Notes: generated from the letters alone by a model not told the origin. A stretch of DNA of 64,000 nucleotides from Thiorhodococcus drewsii AZ1 (GCF_000224065.1 NZ_AFWT01000010.1:62001-126000), one strand, 5' to 3'; shown: positions 48,286 through 56,398, numbered from the stretch's first letter. Program-made: numbers and translations.

Positions 48286-48714
48286 GCTGATTGACTCCGC
48301 GTTCTGAATGGATTTCAAAAAATTGCAATGGACTTTGAAAAACATCGAGGCTCAGGCGCTCGACGTTCGGTTGGTTTTTTGTGGCTGCGCACCCGTTCGT
48401 CACGGCTCGCTCGGCGCAAGGGACTGGATAGTATCTTGACTGCGAAGAATTCGCATTGACAAGCTGATGCGTGGATTGGGCCGGCATCCGCGAATTCGGT
48501 GCGTTTTTCGTCTCTCCTTTCGTATAAAAGCGGCGTATGACCTCGCCTCGCATTGGGACAGGGGTGCACTCTTGTGGTGCGCATGGGGTCGTTCCGGTTT
48601 GGTCGGGCATCTCCCAGAGTCACGCTCCGTCGGGTGCGGGTCAGTCTCGTTTGTACGGCGTGGTTATTGCATTGGCTTTGCGAACATAGGGCAGGACTGA
48701 GGAGTATCCTCGCC
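48286..48714. other. Divergent gap upstream of the ATP-grasp cassette
   Basis: About 430 bp between divergent genes. No supportable coding sequence. It contains the palindrome annotated at 48436-48461, and GAGGA-GTA-TCCTC (48699-48711), a small hairpin that includes the ribosome-binding site of the next gene. Confidence 0.55.
48436..48461 (+). promoter_or_regulatory. Palindrome flanked by two -35-like boxes
   Basis: TGCGAA-GAA-TTCGCA (48441-48455) is a perfect 15-bp inverted repeat. TTGACT (48436-48441) and TTGACA (48456-48461) flank it directly. No good -10 was found at 17 bp from either box, so this is a candidate operator rather than a proven promoter. Confidence 0.35.
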
Positions 48715-50187
48715 ATGCTGAAGCAATTTCAATCCGGTGCCACCGGCGTGCTGCGGGATCCCACCGAGGGATCCACAATGGCCTACCACGAGTTTTATTA
48801 CGACGATTTTCGCCCGCGCGACCACTATTTTCCCATGTGGGATCATATTCAGGCCGTCGGGCAGCAGTCCCTGGCGGCCAAGGCCAGGGAAGCGCACCTG
48901 GCGCTCCACACCGAAGGGGTTACCTTCAGGGTCTATGCCGATGAGAAAGAGGGCGTCGAGCGGGTTTGGCCCTTCGATATCCTGCCGAGACTCATCACGG
49001 CAGCCGAGTGGCATCAGGTCGAGGCCGGACTCAAACAGCGCGTGCGCGCGCTGAATCTCTTTCTGAAGGACCTCTATCACGGTCAGCGTATTCTCAAGGA
49101 CGGCGTAGTTCCGGCCGAGCTGATCTATCGTGGCAAAGGCTTCTGCCGCGAGATCATGGACGTGGATCCGCCGCACGACATCTATACCCATATCGCCGGG
49201 GTTGATCTGATCCGCGACGAAGATGGGCGCTATCTGGTGCTCGAAGACAATCTGCGCACCCCCTCCGGCGTTTCCTACATGATCGAGAATCGGATCATCG
49301 AGCGCCGCATACTGCCCGAACTCTTCTCGCGTTACCGGGTGCGCCGGGTCGAGCATTATCCCGAGATGCTGTTGCAGGCGCTGCGCTCGCTCTCGCCGCG
49401 CGGCGAGGAATCGGCGGTGGTCGTGGTCCTGACGCCGGGTGTCTTCAACTCGGCCTATTACGAGCATACCTTTCTGGCCAAGGAGATGGGTGTCGAACTG
49501 GCCGAAGGACGTGACCTCGTTTGCAAGAATGACAAGGTCTTTCTCAAAACCACCCAGGGATTGCAGCGGATCGATGTGGTCTATCGGCGCATCGACGATG
49601 CCTACCTGGACCCATTGGTATTCCGCTCCGACTCGATCCTCGGTGTCCCGGGGCTCATCAACGCCTGGCGCGCCGGCAACGTGGCGCTGGCCAATGCCCC
49701 GGGAACCGGCATCGCCGACGACAAGGCAGTCTATGCCTATGTCCCGGATATCATCCGTTACTATCTGGGCGAGACGCCCATTCTGGCCAATGTGCCCACC
49801 TACCAGATGACGGATCATCAGGATCGCACCTATGTGCTTGAGAACATCGAGCGCATGGTGATCAAGGCGGTCGCCGAATCCGGCGGTTACGGCATGCTGA
49901 TGGGGCCCGCGTCGACGGCACGCCAGCGTAGCGACTTCGCCCGGCGTATCGAGGCGGATCCGCGCAATTATATCGCGCAGCCAGTCATTCAACTGTCCCG
50001 GCATGTCTGCTATCTGGAGGGCGAACTGGAGTCGCGCCATCTGGATCTGCGTCCATTCGTCATCAGCGGCCGCGAGAGCCAGGTCGTTCCGGGCGGTCTG
50101 ACCCGCGTGGCCATGACCAAGGGCTCCCTGGTGGTGAATTCCTCTCAGGGCGGGGGCAGCAAGGATACCTGGGTGTTGGCGGAATGA
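48715..50187 (+). CDS. Circularly permuted ATP-grasp protein (CP_ATPgrasp_2)
   Basis: About 490 residues, of the DUF404/DUF407 type. ATP-grasp enzymes join a carboxylate to an amine through an acyl-phosphate. Recognisable segments: L-I-Y-R-G-K-G-F, D-V-D-P-P-H-D-I, G-V-D-L-I-R-D-E-D-G-R-Y-L-V-L-E-D-N-L-R-T-P-S-G, then L-T-P-G-V-F-N-S-A-Y-Y-E-H, K-A-V-A-E-S-G-G-Y-G-M-L and R-P-F-V-I-S. The E-D-N-x-R region is a likely ATP/metal site. ATG 48715 has AGGAG at 10 nt; ATG 48778 (M-A-Y-H-E-F-Y-Y) is a reasonable alternative. The gene overlaps the alpha-E gene by 4 bp. The substrate is unknown; such cassettes are predicted to make or modify peptides. Confidence 0.9.
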   Translation: MLKQFQSGATGVLRDPTEGSTMAYHEFYYDDFRPRDHYFPMWDHIQAVGQQSLAAKAREAHLALHTEGVTFRVYADEKEGVERVWPFDILPRLITAAEWHQVEAGLKQRVRALNLFLKDLYHGQRILKDGVVPAELIYRGKGFCREIMDVDPPHDIYTHIAGVDLIRDEDGRYLVLEDNLRTPSGVSYMIENRIIERRILPELFSRYRVRRVEHYPEMLLQALRSLSPRGEESAVVVVLTPGVFNSAYYEHTFLAKEMGVELAEGRDLVCKNDKVFLKTTQGLQRIDVVYRRIDDAYLDPLVFRSDSILGVPGLINAWRAGNVALANAPGTGIADDKAVYAYVPDIIRYYLGETPILANVPTYQMTDHQDRTYVLENIERMVIKAVAESGGYGMLMGPASTARQRSDFARRIEADPRNYIAQPVIQLSRHVCYLEGELESRHLDLRPFVISGRESQVVPGGLTRVAMTKGSLVVNSSQGGGSKDTWVLAE

Positions 50188-51149
50188 TGCTGAGTCGAAT
50201 TGCCGAATCGCTCTATTGGATGGCACGCCAACTGGAGCGTGCGGACAACACGGCGCGCGTGCTCGACATCAACCTGATCCATATGCTGGAGGCCGACGAG
50301 GGACTGACCGAGGAAATGCAGTGGAAACCGCTGCTGACCATCGTCGGCGCCGACGATGGATACGAGGCTCTCTATCCTGACGGTCGGGTCACGGTGCAGC
50401 GGGTGATCCATCTCCTGACCCAGGATCCCCGCAATTCAGGTTCGATTCATGGCAGTCTTCGCATGGCGCGCGAGAATGCCCGTGTGGTCCGCGACCGCAT
50501 CTCGAACGCCATGTGGGAGACGCTCAACGACTTCTGGCTGAAAACCGACGCACATCTTCAGGCGACCTTGCCGCCCTGGCGCGCCGCCGAGTTCTATGAC
50601 TCCATCCACCGCGAGGTCGCGACCTTCTTCGGTCTCGCCCAAGGCACCATGATGCGCGGCGAGGCCTACGGTTTCGCCAGTCTCGGCAGTCTGCAGGAAC
50701 GTGCCGACATGAGCACCCGCATCCTGGACGCGCGCTATCATCTGCTGTTGCCGGACCCCTCCATGGTCGGATCGCCGCTCGATTACTACCAGTGGCGTGC
50801 CTTGCTCAAATCGCTTTCTGGATTCGATGCCTATCGCCGTCAATATCAGAGTGGCATCCGTCCAATCGATGTTGTGGAATTCGTGATCCTGAACCCAGAT
50901 TTCCCGCGTTCGCTCATCTACTGTATCCATGGTATGGAGCGAGCACTCGAGCGTGTGGAGCGGAAGGCGGAGACGCCGGTCACGATCAAGCTGCAGGCCT
51001 TGCGTCGTCATCTCACCGGCATTGGCGCCGGGGAGATACTGGAGCAGGGGCTGCACGAGTATCTGGATGCCTTCCTCGCTCGGCTGGCCGAGTTCGGTGC
51101 TGCGCTACAGGCCGATTACTTCGACGCCTATCTGGAGGATGGTCAGTGA
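50184..51149 (+). CDS. Alpha-E domain protein (DUF403)
   Basis: 321 residues, all-helical, starting M-L-S-R-I-A-E-S-L-Y-W-M-A-R-Q-L-E-R-A-D, the family opening. Further conserved stretches are S-I-H-G-S-L-R-M-A-R-E-N-A-R and G-M-E-R-A-L near the C-terminus. Alpha-E proteins are nearly always encoded next to CP_ATPgrasp and transglutaminase-like genes and presumably act in the same complex. Their biochemical role is not established. ATG overlaps the upstream stop (ATGA), and its own stop overlaps the next start (GTGA). Confidence 0.92.
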   Translation: MMLSRIAESLYWMARQLERADNTARVLDINLIHMLEADEGLTEEMQWKPLLTIVGADDGYEALYPDGRVTVQRVIHLLTQDPRNSGSIHGSLRMARENARVVRDRISNAMWETLNDFWLKTDAHLQATLPPWRAAEFYDSIHREVATFFGLAQGTMMRGEAYGFASLGSLQERADMSTRILDARYHLLLPDPSMVGSPLDYYQWRALLKSLSGFDAYRRQYQSGIRPIDVVEFVILNPDFPRSLIYCIHGMERALERVERKAETPVTIKLQALRRHLTGIGAGEILEQGLHEYLDAFLARLAEFGAALQADYFDAYLEDGQ

Positions 51150-52021
51150 GATACCACATCGAGCGCGCTTGTCGCATGCGTTTTTCGACGCCCGCGCGCG
51201 AGCATCAGGTTCAGGTTCGACTCGCCCCCTGGGATGACGAGACGCAGTCCCTGATGCGGGTTGCACTCCGGGTCGAGCCCAAGGCCGAACCCGTCGCTGG
51301 CTACGACTGTTTTGGTAATCTGGCGCACCATTTCTCCGTGCTCGGCGCGCACAAGGAACTGTCCTTTTCGCTGGTCGCAGAAGTCGAGACCCGTCGCGAG
51401 AACCCCTTCGATTTCGATCTGGTGCCGCCCGAGCGTGAGCGCGCATGGATCGACGACAGCCTGCGCCAGGCGCCACGGTTGTGGGATTTCGTCCTGCATC
51501 GCAGTCCGCTGACGCCCGATTTACCCGATCTTATCTTCGGTCGGGCGACCCCGGATTTGAGTGAGGGCGTGCCGATCATCGAGCAGGTGCAATCGGCCTT
51601 TGGCTGGATCCGCGAGGCCTTGCGTTACGACCCGAGGCTGGAGCCGTCCGGCGATCTTTCCAGCCTGTTTGCGACCGGGCGTGGCTCGGCGGCGGATCTC
51701 GCCCATCTGATGATCGCACTGGTGCGGCGCTGGAAGATTCCCGCGCGCTTCGTCTCCGGTTATCTGGATGCGGACTATCTGGACGATCTGGATGGCGGCG
51801 ATACGCGTCTCCAGCGGCCCCATTACTGGGCCGAAGTACTGATCCCGGGAGGAGGGTGGCGCGGTTTCGATCCCGTGCTCGAACTGGCGGCGGATGCCAC
51901 CTATGTGCGCGCTGCGGTCGGGCGCGATGCCGACGACATCCAGCCCCTACGTCATGCCTGTCTCGGCGATGGCAAGCGGCCCGAGATGGACGAGACGCTC
52001 AGCGTCTCGCGTCTGTCCTGA
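51146..52021 (+). CDS. Transglutaminase-like protein lacking the catalytic Cys
   Basis: 291 residues from GTG 51146, with GGAGG upstream. It has an N-terminal beta domain (about 1-150) and a transglutaminase-core fold. In active members the core reads G-V-C-Q-D-F-A-H; here it is G-S-A-A-D-L-A-H, with Ala182 in place of Cys. The His (H226 in P-H-Y-W-A-E-V) and Asp (D242 in G-F-D-P) of the triad are kept, as is the following L-M-I-A-L-V-R-R-W-K-I-P-A-R-F-V-S-G-Y. It is therefore probably not a thiol hydrolase or transferase, but may bind substrate for the ATP-grasp partner. Longer upstream starts overlap the alpha-E gene and are not used. Confidence 0.88.
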   Translation: MRYHIERACRMRFSTPAREHQVQVRLAPWDDETQSLMRVALRVEPKAEPVAGYDCFGNLAHHFSVLGAHKELSFSLVAEVETRRENPFDFDLVPPERERAWIDDSLRQAPRLWDFVLHRSPLTPDLPDLIFGRATPDLSEGVPIIEQVQSAFGWIREALRYDPRLEPSGDLSSLFATGRGSAADLAHLMIALVRRWKIPARFVSGYLDADYLDDLDGGDTRLQRPHYWAEVLIPGGGWRGFDPVLELAADATYVRAAVGRDADDIQPLRHACLGDGKRPEMDETLSVSRLS

Positions 52022-52044
52022 GCGCTGGATCTCGGCGCGTCGTC

Positions 52045-52467
52045 TCAGTTGCTGACGCGTGAGGCGCGCGTCAATTCGGCGAAGCGCACCCCGCGTAGCC
52101 CGCCGATCTCCAGGCTGAGACGTTCAATCTCGGCCGGCATGCCTCGGATGATGATGGTCTCCAGGCAGTTGTGATGATCCATATGCACATGGGTCGATGC
52201 CACGACATGGACGTACTGGCGATGCTGAATGTCCAGGATGTGCTGCGTCAGCTCGCGCTGGTGATGGTCGTAGACGATCGTCAGCACACCGGCGACCTCT
52301 TCGTCGCCGCGCTCCCAGGTTTCCTCGACGATCCGTTCCCGGATCAGGTCCCGGACCAACTCCGAGCGCGAGGCGTATCCCTTTCGGACCACCCTCCGGT
52401 CCAATTCGTCGAGAAGCGGCTTGGGAAGCGAAACGCTGAAACGGATGGTCTCTTCGGGGTTGGTCAT
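52045..52467 (-). CDS. nikR: NikR-type nickel-responsive regulator
   Basis: 140 residues: an N-terminal ribbon-helix-helix ([16 protein letters not shown], then [11 protein letters not shown]) and a C-terminal ACT-like nickel domain. The nickel-site residues are present: a His in I-Q-H-R-Q-Y, H-V-H in [13 protein letters not shown], and the Cys in that motif, corresponding to E. coli H76, H87, H89 and C95. Nickel-bound NikR represses nickel importers in other bacteria; no nickel transporter or hydrogenase gene is in the window. No clear Shine-Dalgarno is visible before ATG 52467. Confidence 0.88.
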   Translation of the reverse strand: MTNPEETIRFSVSLPKPLLDELDRRVVRKGYASRSELVRDLIRERIVEETWERGDEEVAGVLTIVYDHHQRELTQHILDIQHRQYVHVVASTHVHMDHHNCLETIIIRGMPAEIERLSLEIGGLRGVRFAELTRASRVSN

Positions 52468-52506
52468 CGGAGGCGGTTCTGATGGTTGAGTTTTCTGGAT
52501 GCTAAC

Positions 52507-52540
52507 AAAAAATGCCTTGGCGCATGAGGTGCCAAGGCAT
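52507..52540 (-). terminator. Intrinsic terminator of the small membrane-peptide gene
   Basis: On the minus strand ATGCCTTGGC and GCCAAGGCAT pair over 10 bp around a 9-nt loop and are followed by a T-run (TTTTTTGTT). It sits 27 bp downstream of the stop codon at 52567. Confidence 0.88.
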
Positions 52541-52566
52541 ATGTATAGGGCGAGAGATTCGCTGTT

Positions 52567-52725
52567 TCAGTTGCCGCGTTGGGTCGCGTCCGGTTGGATT
52601 GCCTGGACCTCAATGACCGGGGTCGATTGGGATGTCCCGGAATGATCCGCATCGGCGAGGTTCATCGTCGACTGTACGCCGCCGATCAGTAGAACGACTG
52701 CTGCAAGAATACCTAATGCACCCAT
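52567..52725 (-). CDS. Small predicted membrane or secreted peptide, 52 residues
   Basis: Short gene supported by its complete surroundings: a near-consensus promoter (52765-52792), GGAG 7 nt before ATG 52725, and a strong terminator after the stop. The peptide starts M-G-A-L-G-I-L-A-A-V-V-L-L-I-G-G-V, one hydrophobic segment that could be a membrane anchor or a signal peptide. A polar tail of about 32 residues follows, containing A-D-A-D-H-S-G-T-S and ending Q-P-D-A-T-Q-R-G-N. I recognise no family. A monocistronic, strongly promoted peptide suggests a stress or envelope role, but this is inference. Confidence 0.7.
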   Translation of the reverse strand: MGALGILAAVVLLIGGVQSTMNLADADHSGTSQSTPVIEVQAIQPDATQRGN

Positions 52726-52764
52726 GATACATCTCCGTACTTCGGATGGTTGCTGAATAATTTA

Positions 52765-52792
52765 ATTATATAAGCAACCTCTAATTTATCAA
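52765..52792 (-). promoter_or_regulatory. Near-consensus sigma-70 promoter for the small peptide gene
   Basis: On the minus strand TTGATA (52787-52792), a 16-bp spacer and TATAAT (52765-52770, perfect -10). The start is expected near 52758, giving a 5' leader of about 33 nt that contains the GGAG. It lies in a locally AT-rich segment. Confidence 0.8.
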
Positions 52793-52939
52793 GGTGCATG
52801 CGGTTCTTCCGATCAACGGTCGGTTTCACGCAGCGGTCCCATGAAATCTCCGCGCTCGACCCGATCCTGCTAGGATTCCGCCTAGGACGGGCATTCAACG
52901 GACCGTCCGCTGGTTTGCGCAACAGGGGGTGAAACCGTC

Positions 52940-54628
52940 ATGTCCACGCCAGACTCCAGTTTGATCGGGCGCGTCATCGACATCCAAAGCGGCTGTTTGG
53001 TCGTCAGCATCTTTCCTTCCGACGAGGGTTTTCCTTCATCGGTCAACATGGGCGAGGAGACGCTTCCGGTTGGTCAGTTGGGGTCGTTCGTCGAGGTGCG
53101 CGACCGCGCCGGACATCTTTTGGCCGAGGTGGGCCGTATCCGGGAGGAGGCCGTCGAGACCCGCTCTGTTCCGGATCCAGCTGCGAGCGGTGGCAGCCGG
53201 CGCGTGACCATCCGCGAGCGCCGTCTGGAGCTCACCCCGCTGGCCGAGATCAACCGGGACGGTCGTCTCGAGCCTGGTGTCAGTCGCTATCCGGTGATCG
53301 GTGCTGCGGTCCATGTCATCGGCAGTTCCCGGCTCGCGGCACTGCTGACGCGTGAGAAGGCCAGCGGACTCGAACTGGGGCGTCTGTCGGTGCGTCCATC
53401 GCTCAAGGCGACGCTCGATCCATCGGCGCTCTTCGGTCGCCATCTCGCCATTCTGGGGCAGACGGGCGCGGGCAAATCCTGGACGCTGTCGAGCCTGCTC
53501 CAGCGTGTCGTCAGCACCATGCCGCACTCGCACATCATTCTGCTCGATCTGCACGGCGAATATGGCTGGAAGGGGAATGACGGCAACTTCCATGGCATCT
53601 TTGGACCCGAGGCCGCGCGCCACATCGATGCCCGCGAGCTGGAGATCCCCTATTGGCTGCTGACCTACTCGGAGTTCGTGGACCTCTTTGTCGATCGCAC
53701 CGACTCCAACGCCACGGTCCAGATCGCCTTCCTGCGAGAAACGCTCTTCAGTCTGCGCCAACAGTCCAACCAGCATCTGGGCTTGCAGCGGCTTTCGGTG
53801 GATTCACCGGTCTATTTCTCGATCGAGGATCTCTATCAGCGGTTCAAGAAGGCCAACGAGGAGAAGCTGGAGTTCGGTAAGGTCAAGGGGCCGCTCTACG
53901 GCGCTTTCGACGACTTCCTGGTGCGTTTCCAGTCGCTCTACAACGACGCGCGCTACGACTTTTTCATGCGTCCGCGCAAGAACGCGAGTTCCGCGAGCCT
54001 GGAGGGCTTGCTGCGCGATTTTGTCGGTCTGGGCGAGCCCAAGCGTCAGGTGACGGTGATCGATCTGAGTCCGGTTCCGCTCGATCTGCGTCCGGTCGTG
54101 TCGGCCCAGATCGGTCGGCTCGCCTACGAGTTCAATTACTGGAATCCGCAACGACACGAGTTTCCGGTCCTCTTGGTGTGCGAGGAGGCGCACCAATACA
54201 TCCCGCGTGAAGCAGACACCCAGTTCGTCGGGACGCGCCGGGCGATGGAGCGCATCGCCAAGGAAGGGCGCAAATACGGCGTCACGCTCTGTATCGTCAG
54301 CCAGCGGCCGACCGAACTGTCCGAGACCGTCCTCTCTCAGTGCGGAAATTATTTGTGCCTCAAGATCTCCAACGCCGACGACCAGGAATACGTGCGGCGT
54401 CTCTTGCCGGAAGGTGCCAAGAACCTGGCCGATCTGTTGTCTTCGCTACGTCGCGGTGAGGTGCTCGCGGTCGGTGACGCGGCCATGCTGCCCTCGCGTA
54501 TCCTGGTGCATCCGCCCAACCCGGCACCGGCCAGCCGCGATGCGCCACTGTCCGAGAGCTGGGTCCATGGCCCGGACGACCTCAATGTCTCCGAGATCGT
54601 CAACAACTGGTGGCGTCAGGTGCGCTGA
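52940..54628 (+). CDS. HerA-type DNA-translocating ATPase (DUF87)
   Basis: 562 residues. An N-terminal HAS-barrel-like domain (about 1-140) is followed by a RecA-like hexameric motor of the FtsK/HerA group: Walker A L-G-Q-T-G-A-G-K-S-W near 173-181, D-L-H-G-E-Y, Walker B V-L-L-V-C-E-E-A-H-Q-Y near 410, and C-I-V-S-Q-R-P-T-E-L sensor and H-P-P-N-P C-terminal elements. HerA pumps DNA with NurA in archaea and pairs with SIR2, DUF4297 or other nucleases in bacterial defence. No nuclease gene is adjacent; the next gene (15 bp later) is a membrane-anchored protein and then a protease. Confidence 0.9.
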   Translation: MSTPDSSLIGRVIDIQSGCLVVSIFPSDEGFPSSVNMGEETLPVGQLGSFVEVRDRAGHLLAEVGRIREEAVETRSVPDPAASGGSRRVTIRERRLELTPLAEINRDGRLEPGVSRYPVIGAAVHVIGSSRLAALLTREKASGLELGRLSVRPSLKATLDPSALFGRHLAILGQTGAGKSWTLSSLLQRVVSTMPHSHIILLDLHGEYGWKGNDGNFHGIFGPEAARHIDARELEIPYWLLTYSEFVDLFVDRTDSNATVQIAFLRETLFSLRQQSNQHLGLQRLSVDSPVYFSIEDLYQRFKKANEEKLEFGKVKGPLYGAFDDFLVRFQSLYNDARYDFFMRPRKNASSASLEGLLRDFVGLGEPKRQVTVIDLSPVPLDLRPVVSAQIGRLAYEFNYWNPQRHEFPVLLVCEEAHQYIPREADTQFVGTRRAMERIAKEGRKYGVTLCIVSQRPTELSETVLSQCGNYLCLKISNADDQEYVRRLLPEGAKNLADLLSSLRRGEVLAVGDAAMLPSRILVHPPNPAPASRDAPLSESWVHGPDDLNVSEIVNNWWRQVR

Positions 54629-54643
54629 GGCTGGAGGGTCGGG

Positions 54644-55153
54644 TTGAGTTTCGGCGGCGATCGGTCGGCCAGAAAGGCGGGGCAGCCGTCTTGGTTGCCT
54701 CTGCTCTGGGGTGTTTCTGGGGTCTTGGCGGTCCTTTTGGTCGTCGCTTTGGTGCTGCGTCTCTGGCCACTGTTGCATCCGACGGTCGTTGCCCTGGCTC
54801 AGCCCGAGTCCCCTTGCGATTTGCGTTTAGGCGATTGTCGGGCGTCCTTCCTAGATGGCGCGCACGTGACCTTCGGTATTCTGCCCAGAGCTATTCCCAT
54901 CATGACCCCGTTGAAGCTCGACGTGCGGATCGAGGCTGTCGAACCCACCGCTGTCGAGGTGGACTTTGTCGGTGTCGATATGAATATGGGCTTCAATCGG
55001 GTCAAGCTGACCGCGCTCGGTGAAGGTCGCTATCGAGGGCAGGGCATGTTGCCCGTCTGCGTTCGGGCGAGCATGATCTGGGAGGCGCGGGTTCTGCTTC
55101 ATACCAGCCGAGGCATCATGGCCGCACCCTTTCGTTTCGAGACCCGGCGGTAA
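54644..55153 (+). CDS. Membrane-anchored protein with a FixH/YtkA-like beta domain
   Basis: 169 residues with one N-terminal hydrophobic helix (about 18-45, L-L-W-G-V-S-G-V-L-A-V-L-L-V-V-A-L-V-L) and an outward domain of beta strands. The segment V-D-F-V-G-V-D-M-N-M-G-F-N, then G-E-G-R-Y-R-G-Q-G-M-L-P, resembles the copper/oxidase-assembly FixH or YtkA fold, where Met-rich turns are common. The Met ligand pattern is only suggestive. The start is TTG 54644, supported by GGAGG at 7 nt and 15 bp after the HerA stop. The link to HerA is by operon position only. Confidence 0.6.
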   Translation: MSFGGDRSARKAGQPSWLPLLWGVSGVLAVLLVVALVLRLWPLLHPTVVALAQPESPCDLRLGDCRASFLDGAHVTFGILPRAIPIMTPLKLDVRIEAVEPTAVEVDFVGVDMNMGFNRVKLTALGEGRYRGQGMLPVCVRASMIWEARVLLHTSRGIMAAPFRFETRR

Positions 55154-55195
55154 ATCCGGTCTCCGGCTGAATTCCGCCCTGAATGCCCCCTATCG

Positions 55196-56119
55196 ATGCG
55201 TTCCATACTGAGAACCCTGCCCATCTTCTTGCTGCTCTGGTCGTCCTCGGCTGCTGCCCTGCTCGGCGGACGGATCGATGACGCGGGGCGTTACCCGTCG
55301 GTCGTCGCGTTGGGGGACGGGCCGAACCTGCATTGCTCGGCGACCAAGATCGGTCCGGATCGTTTCCTGACCGCCGCGCACTGCGTCGTCGATACCAGCA
55401 AGGGCGGATTGGACGATGCCTTTCGGACCGGGCAGCGGCTCTTCATCAGTAATCGCGTGGAGCCGAAAGTGCCCGAGGACCTGGTCGCGGTCACCGTGCG
55501 CGAGATCCGTTTGCATCCGAGCTACGAGCAGGCATTGAGACGCTTCTATGCCTATAAGGAGTCGAAACTTCGCGACTATCGCGAGCGCTATTCGGGCGAG
55601 GATTTGACGCGTCGCATTCGCGCCCTGGAGCGCGACAACCACTTCACCCCCCGTTTTCCCGATGTCGCCATCCTCCTGGTCGCCGAGTCCACCCCGGAGA
55701 TCCCCATCGGAAAGGTTGATTGCACGCCCCTGCATGCCGGCGATTCCGTTGAGATCCTGGGTTATGGGTATGAGAGCCTCAAAGGCATGGCGCTGTCGCG
55801 CCACATGAGACCCTATGGTCGGCGCAATCGGGGCCGCAGCCAGGTGATCCGGGTCGATGCGGTCAATTTCTACAGCTATGGGGGTGAGATGCGTCCAGGC
55901 AGCGCGTCGCTGAGTCCTGGTGATTCGGGCGGCCCGGTGCTGCGAAACGGTCGGATCGTTGGGGTCAACGGAACCGTCTACGGTTTGAGCCGGCTGGATA
56001 TGGCCCGCTCGAACATGTCGGTCAACCTAAGCGGCTTGGGCAGTAACTCTGGGATTGGTTGCAGACGCTTTTTCGGGCTCTCTTCCGGTTCCGTCTCAGC
56101 CGCTAAGTCAGCTGATTGA
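55196..56119 (+). CDS. Secreted trypsin-like serine protease (S1 family)
   Basis: 307 residues with a signal peptide (about 1-21, cleavage near A-A-A) and mature start G-G-R-I-D-D-A-G-R-Y-P-S. The catalytic triad is intact: His62 in T-A-A-H-C, Asp156 in F-P-D-V-A-I-L, and Ser244 in G-D-S-G-G-P. Between His and Asp there is a long charged, probably helical insert of about 35 residues (from R-R-F-Y-A-Y-K-E to A-L-E-R-D-N), unlike standard trypsins. No pro-domain with a basic activation site is clear. It lies 43 bp after the FixH-like gene on the same strand, followed by a terminator. Probably periplasmic or extracellular. Confidence 0.9.
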   Translation: MRSILRTLPIFLLLWSSSAAALLGGRIDDAGRYPSVVALGDGPNLHCSATKIGPDRFLTAAHCVVDTSKGGLDDAFRTGQRLFISNRVEPKVPEDLVAVTVREIRLHPSYEQALRRFYAYKESKLRDYRERYSGEDLTRRIRALERDNHFTPRFPDVAILLVAESTPEIPIGKVDCTPLHAGDSVEILGYGYESLKGMALSRHMRPYGRRNRGRSQVIRVDAVNFYSYGGEMRPGSASLSPGDSGGPVLRNGRIVGVNGTVYGLSRLDMARSNMSVNLSGLGSNSGIGCRRFFGLSSGSVSAAKSAD

Positions 56120-56179
56120 GGTGCGGTGCTGACCTTCAAACAATGGCCTGCCTTACCAGTCACAGGCAAGCCATCACGC

Positions 56180-56209
56180 AAAAGGCCCCGGCGAATGCCG
56201 GGGCCTTTT
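56180..56209. terminator. Intrinsic terminator after the protease gene
   Basis: AAAAGGCCCCGGC (56180-56192) and GCCGGGGCCTTTT (56197-56209) form a 13-bp perfect stem around GAAT, with T-runs on both strands. It can serve the protease transcript and, in the other direction, the convergent tRNA-Arg. Confidence 0.92.
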
Positions 56210-56228
56210 GGTTTGAAGCAGCGGATTT

Positions 56229-56305
56229 TGGCGCGCCCGACAGGATTCGAACCTGTGACCCCTGCCTTCGGAGGGCAGTACTCTATCCAGCTGAGCTACG
56301 GGCGC
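56229..56305 (-). tRNA. tRNA-Arg (CCG)
   Basis: Minus strand: acceptor GCGCCCG pairs with CGGGCGC, the anticodon loop CTCCGAA contains CCG, the T-loop is TTCGAAT, and CCA is encoded at 56229-56231. It is a single tRNA gene with its own promoter upstream and a shared terminator downstream. Confidence 0.97.
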
Positions 56306-56314
56306 CTTAGACGA

Positions 56315-56343
56315 ATTATCGCGTCAGACTGCGCGGTCGTCAA
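56315..56343 (-). promoter_or_regulatory. Sigma-70 promoter of tRNA-Arg
   Basis: On the minus strand TTGACG (56338-56343), a 17-bp spacer and GATAAT (56315-56320). The predicted start lies a few bases before the mature tRNA 5' end at 56305. Confidence 0.8.
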
Positions 56344-56398
56344 AAGCAAGTTGCGAACTATACCTTAGATGGTTGGTTCGGTGTCGAGATTTTTGCCG

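Noticed and set aside
47843-48610. Minus-strand frame covering the cupin gene
   Set aside because: It is a shifted frame over the cupin and its upstream DNA; the cupin frame has the conserved motifs and a ribosome site.
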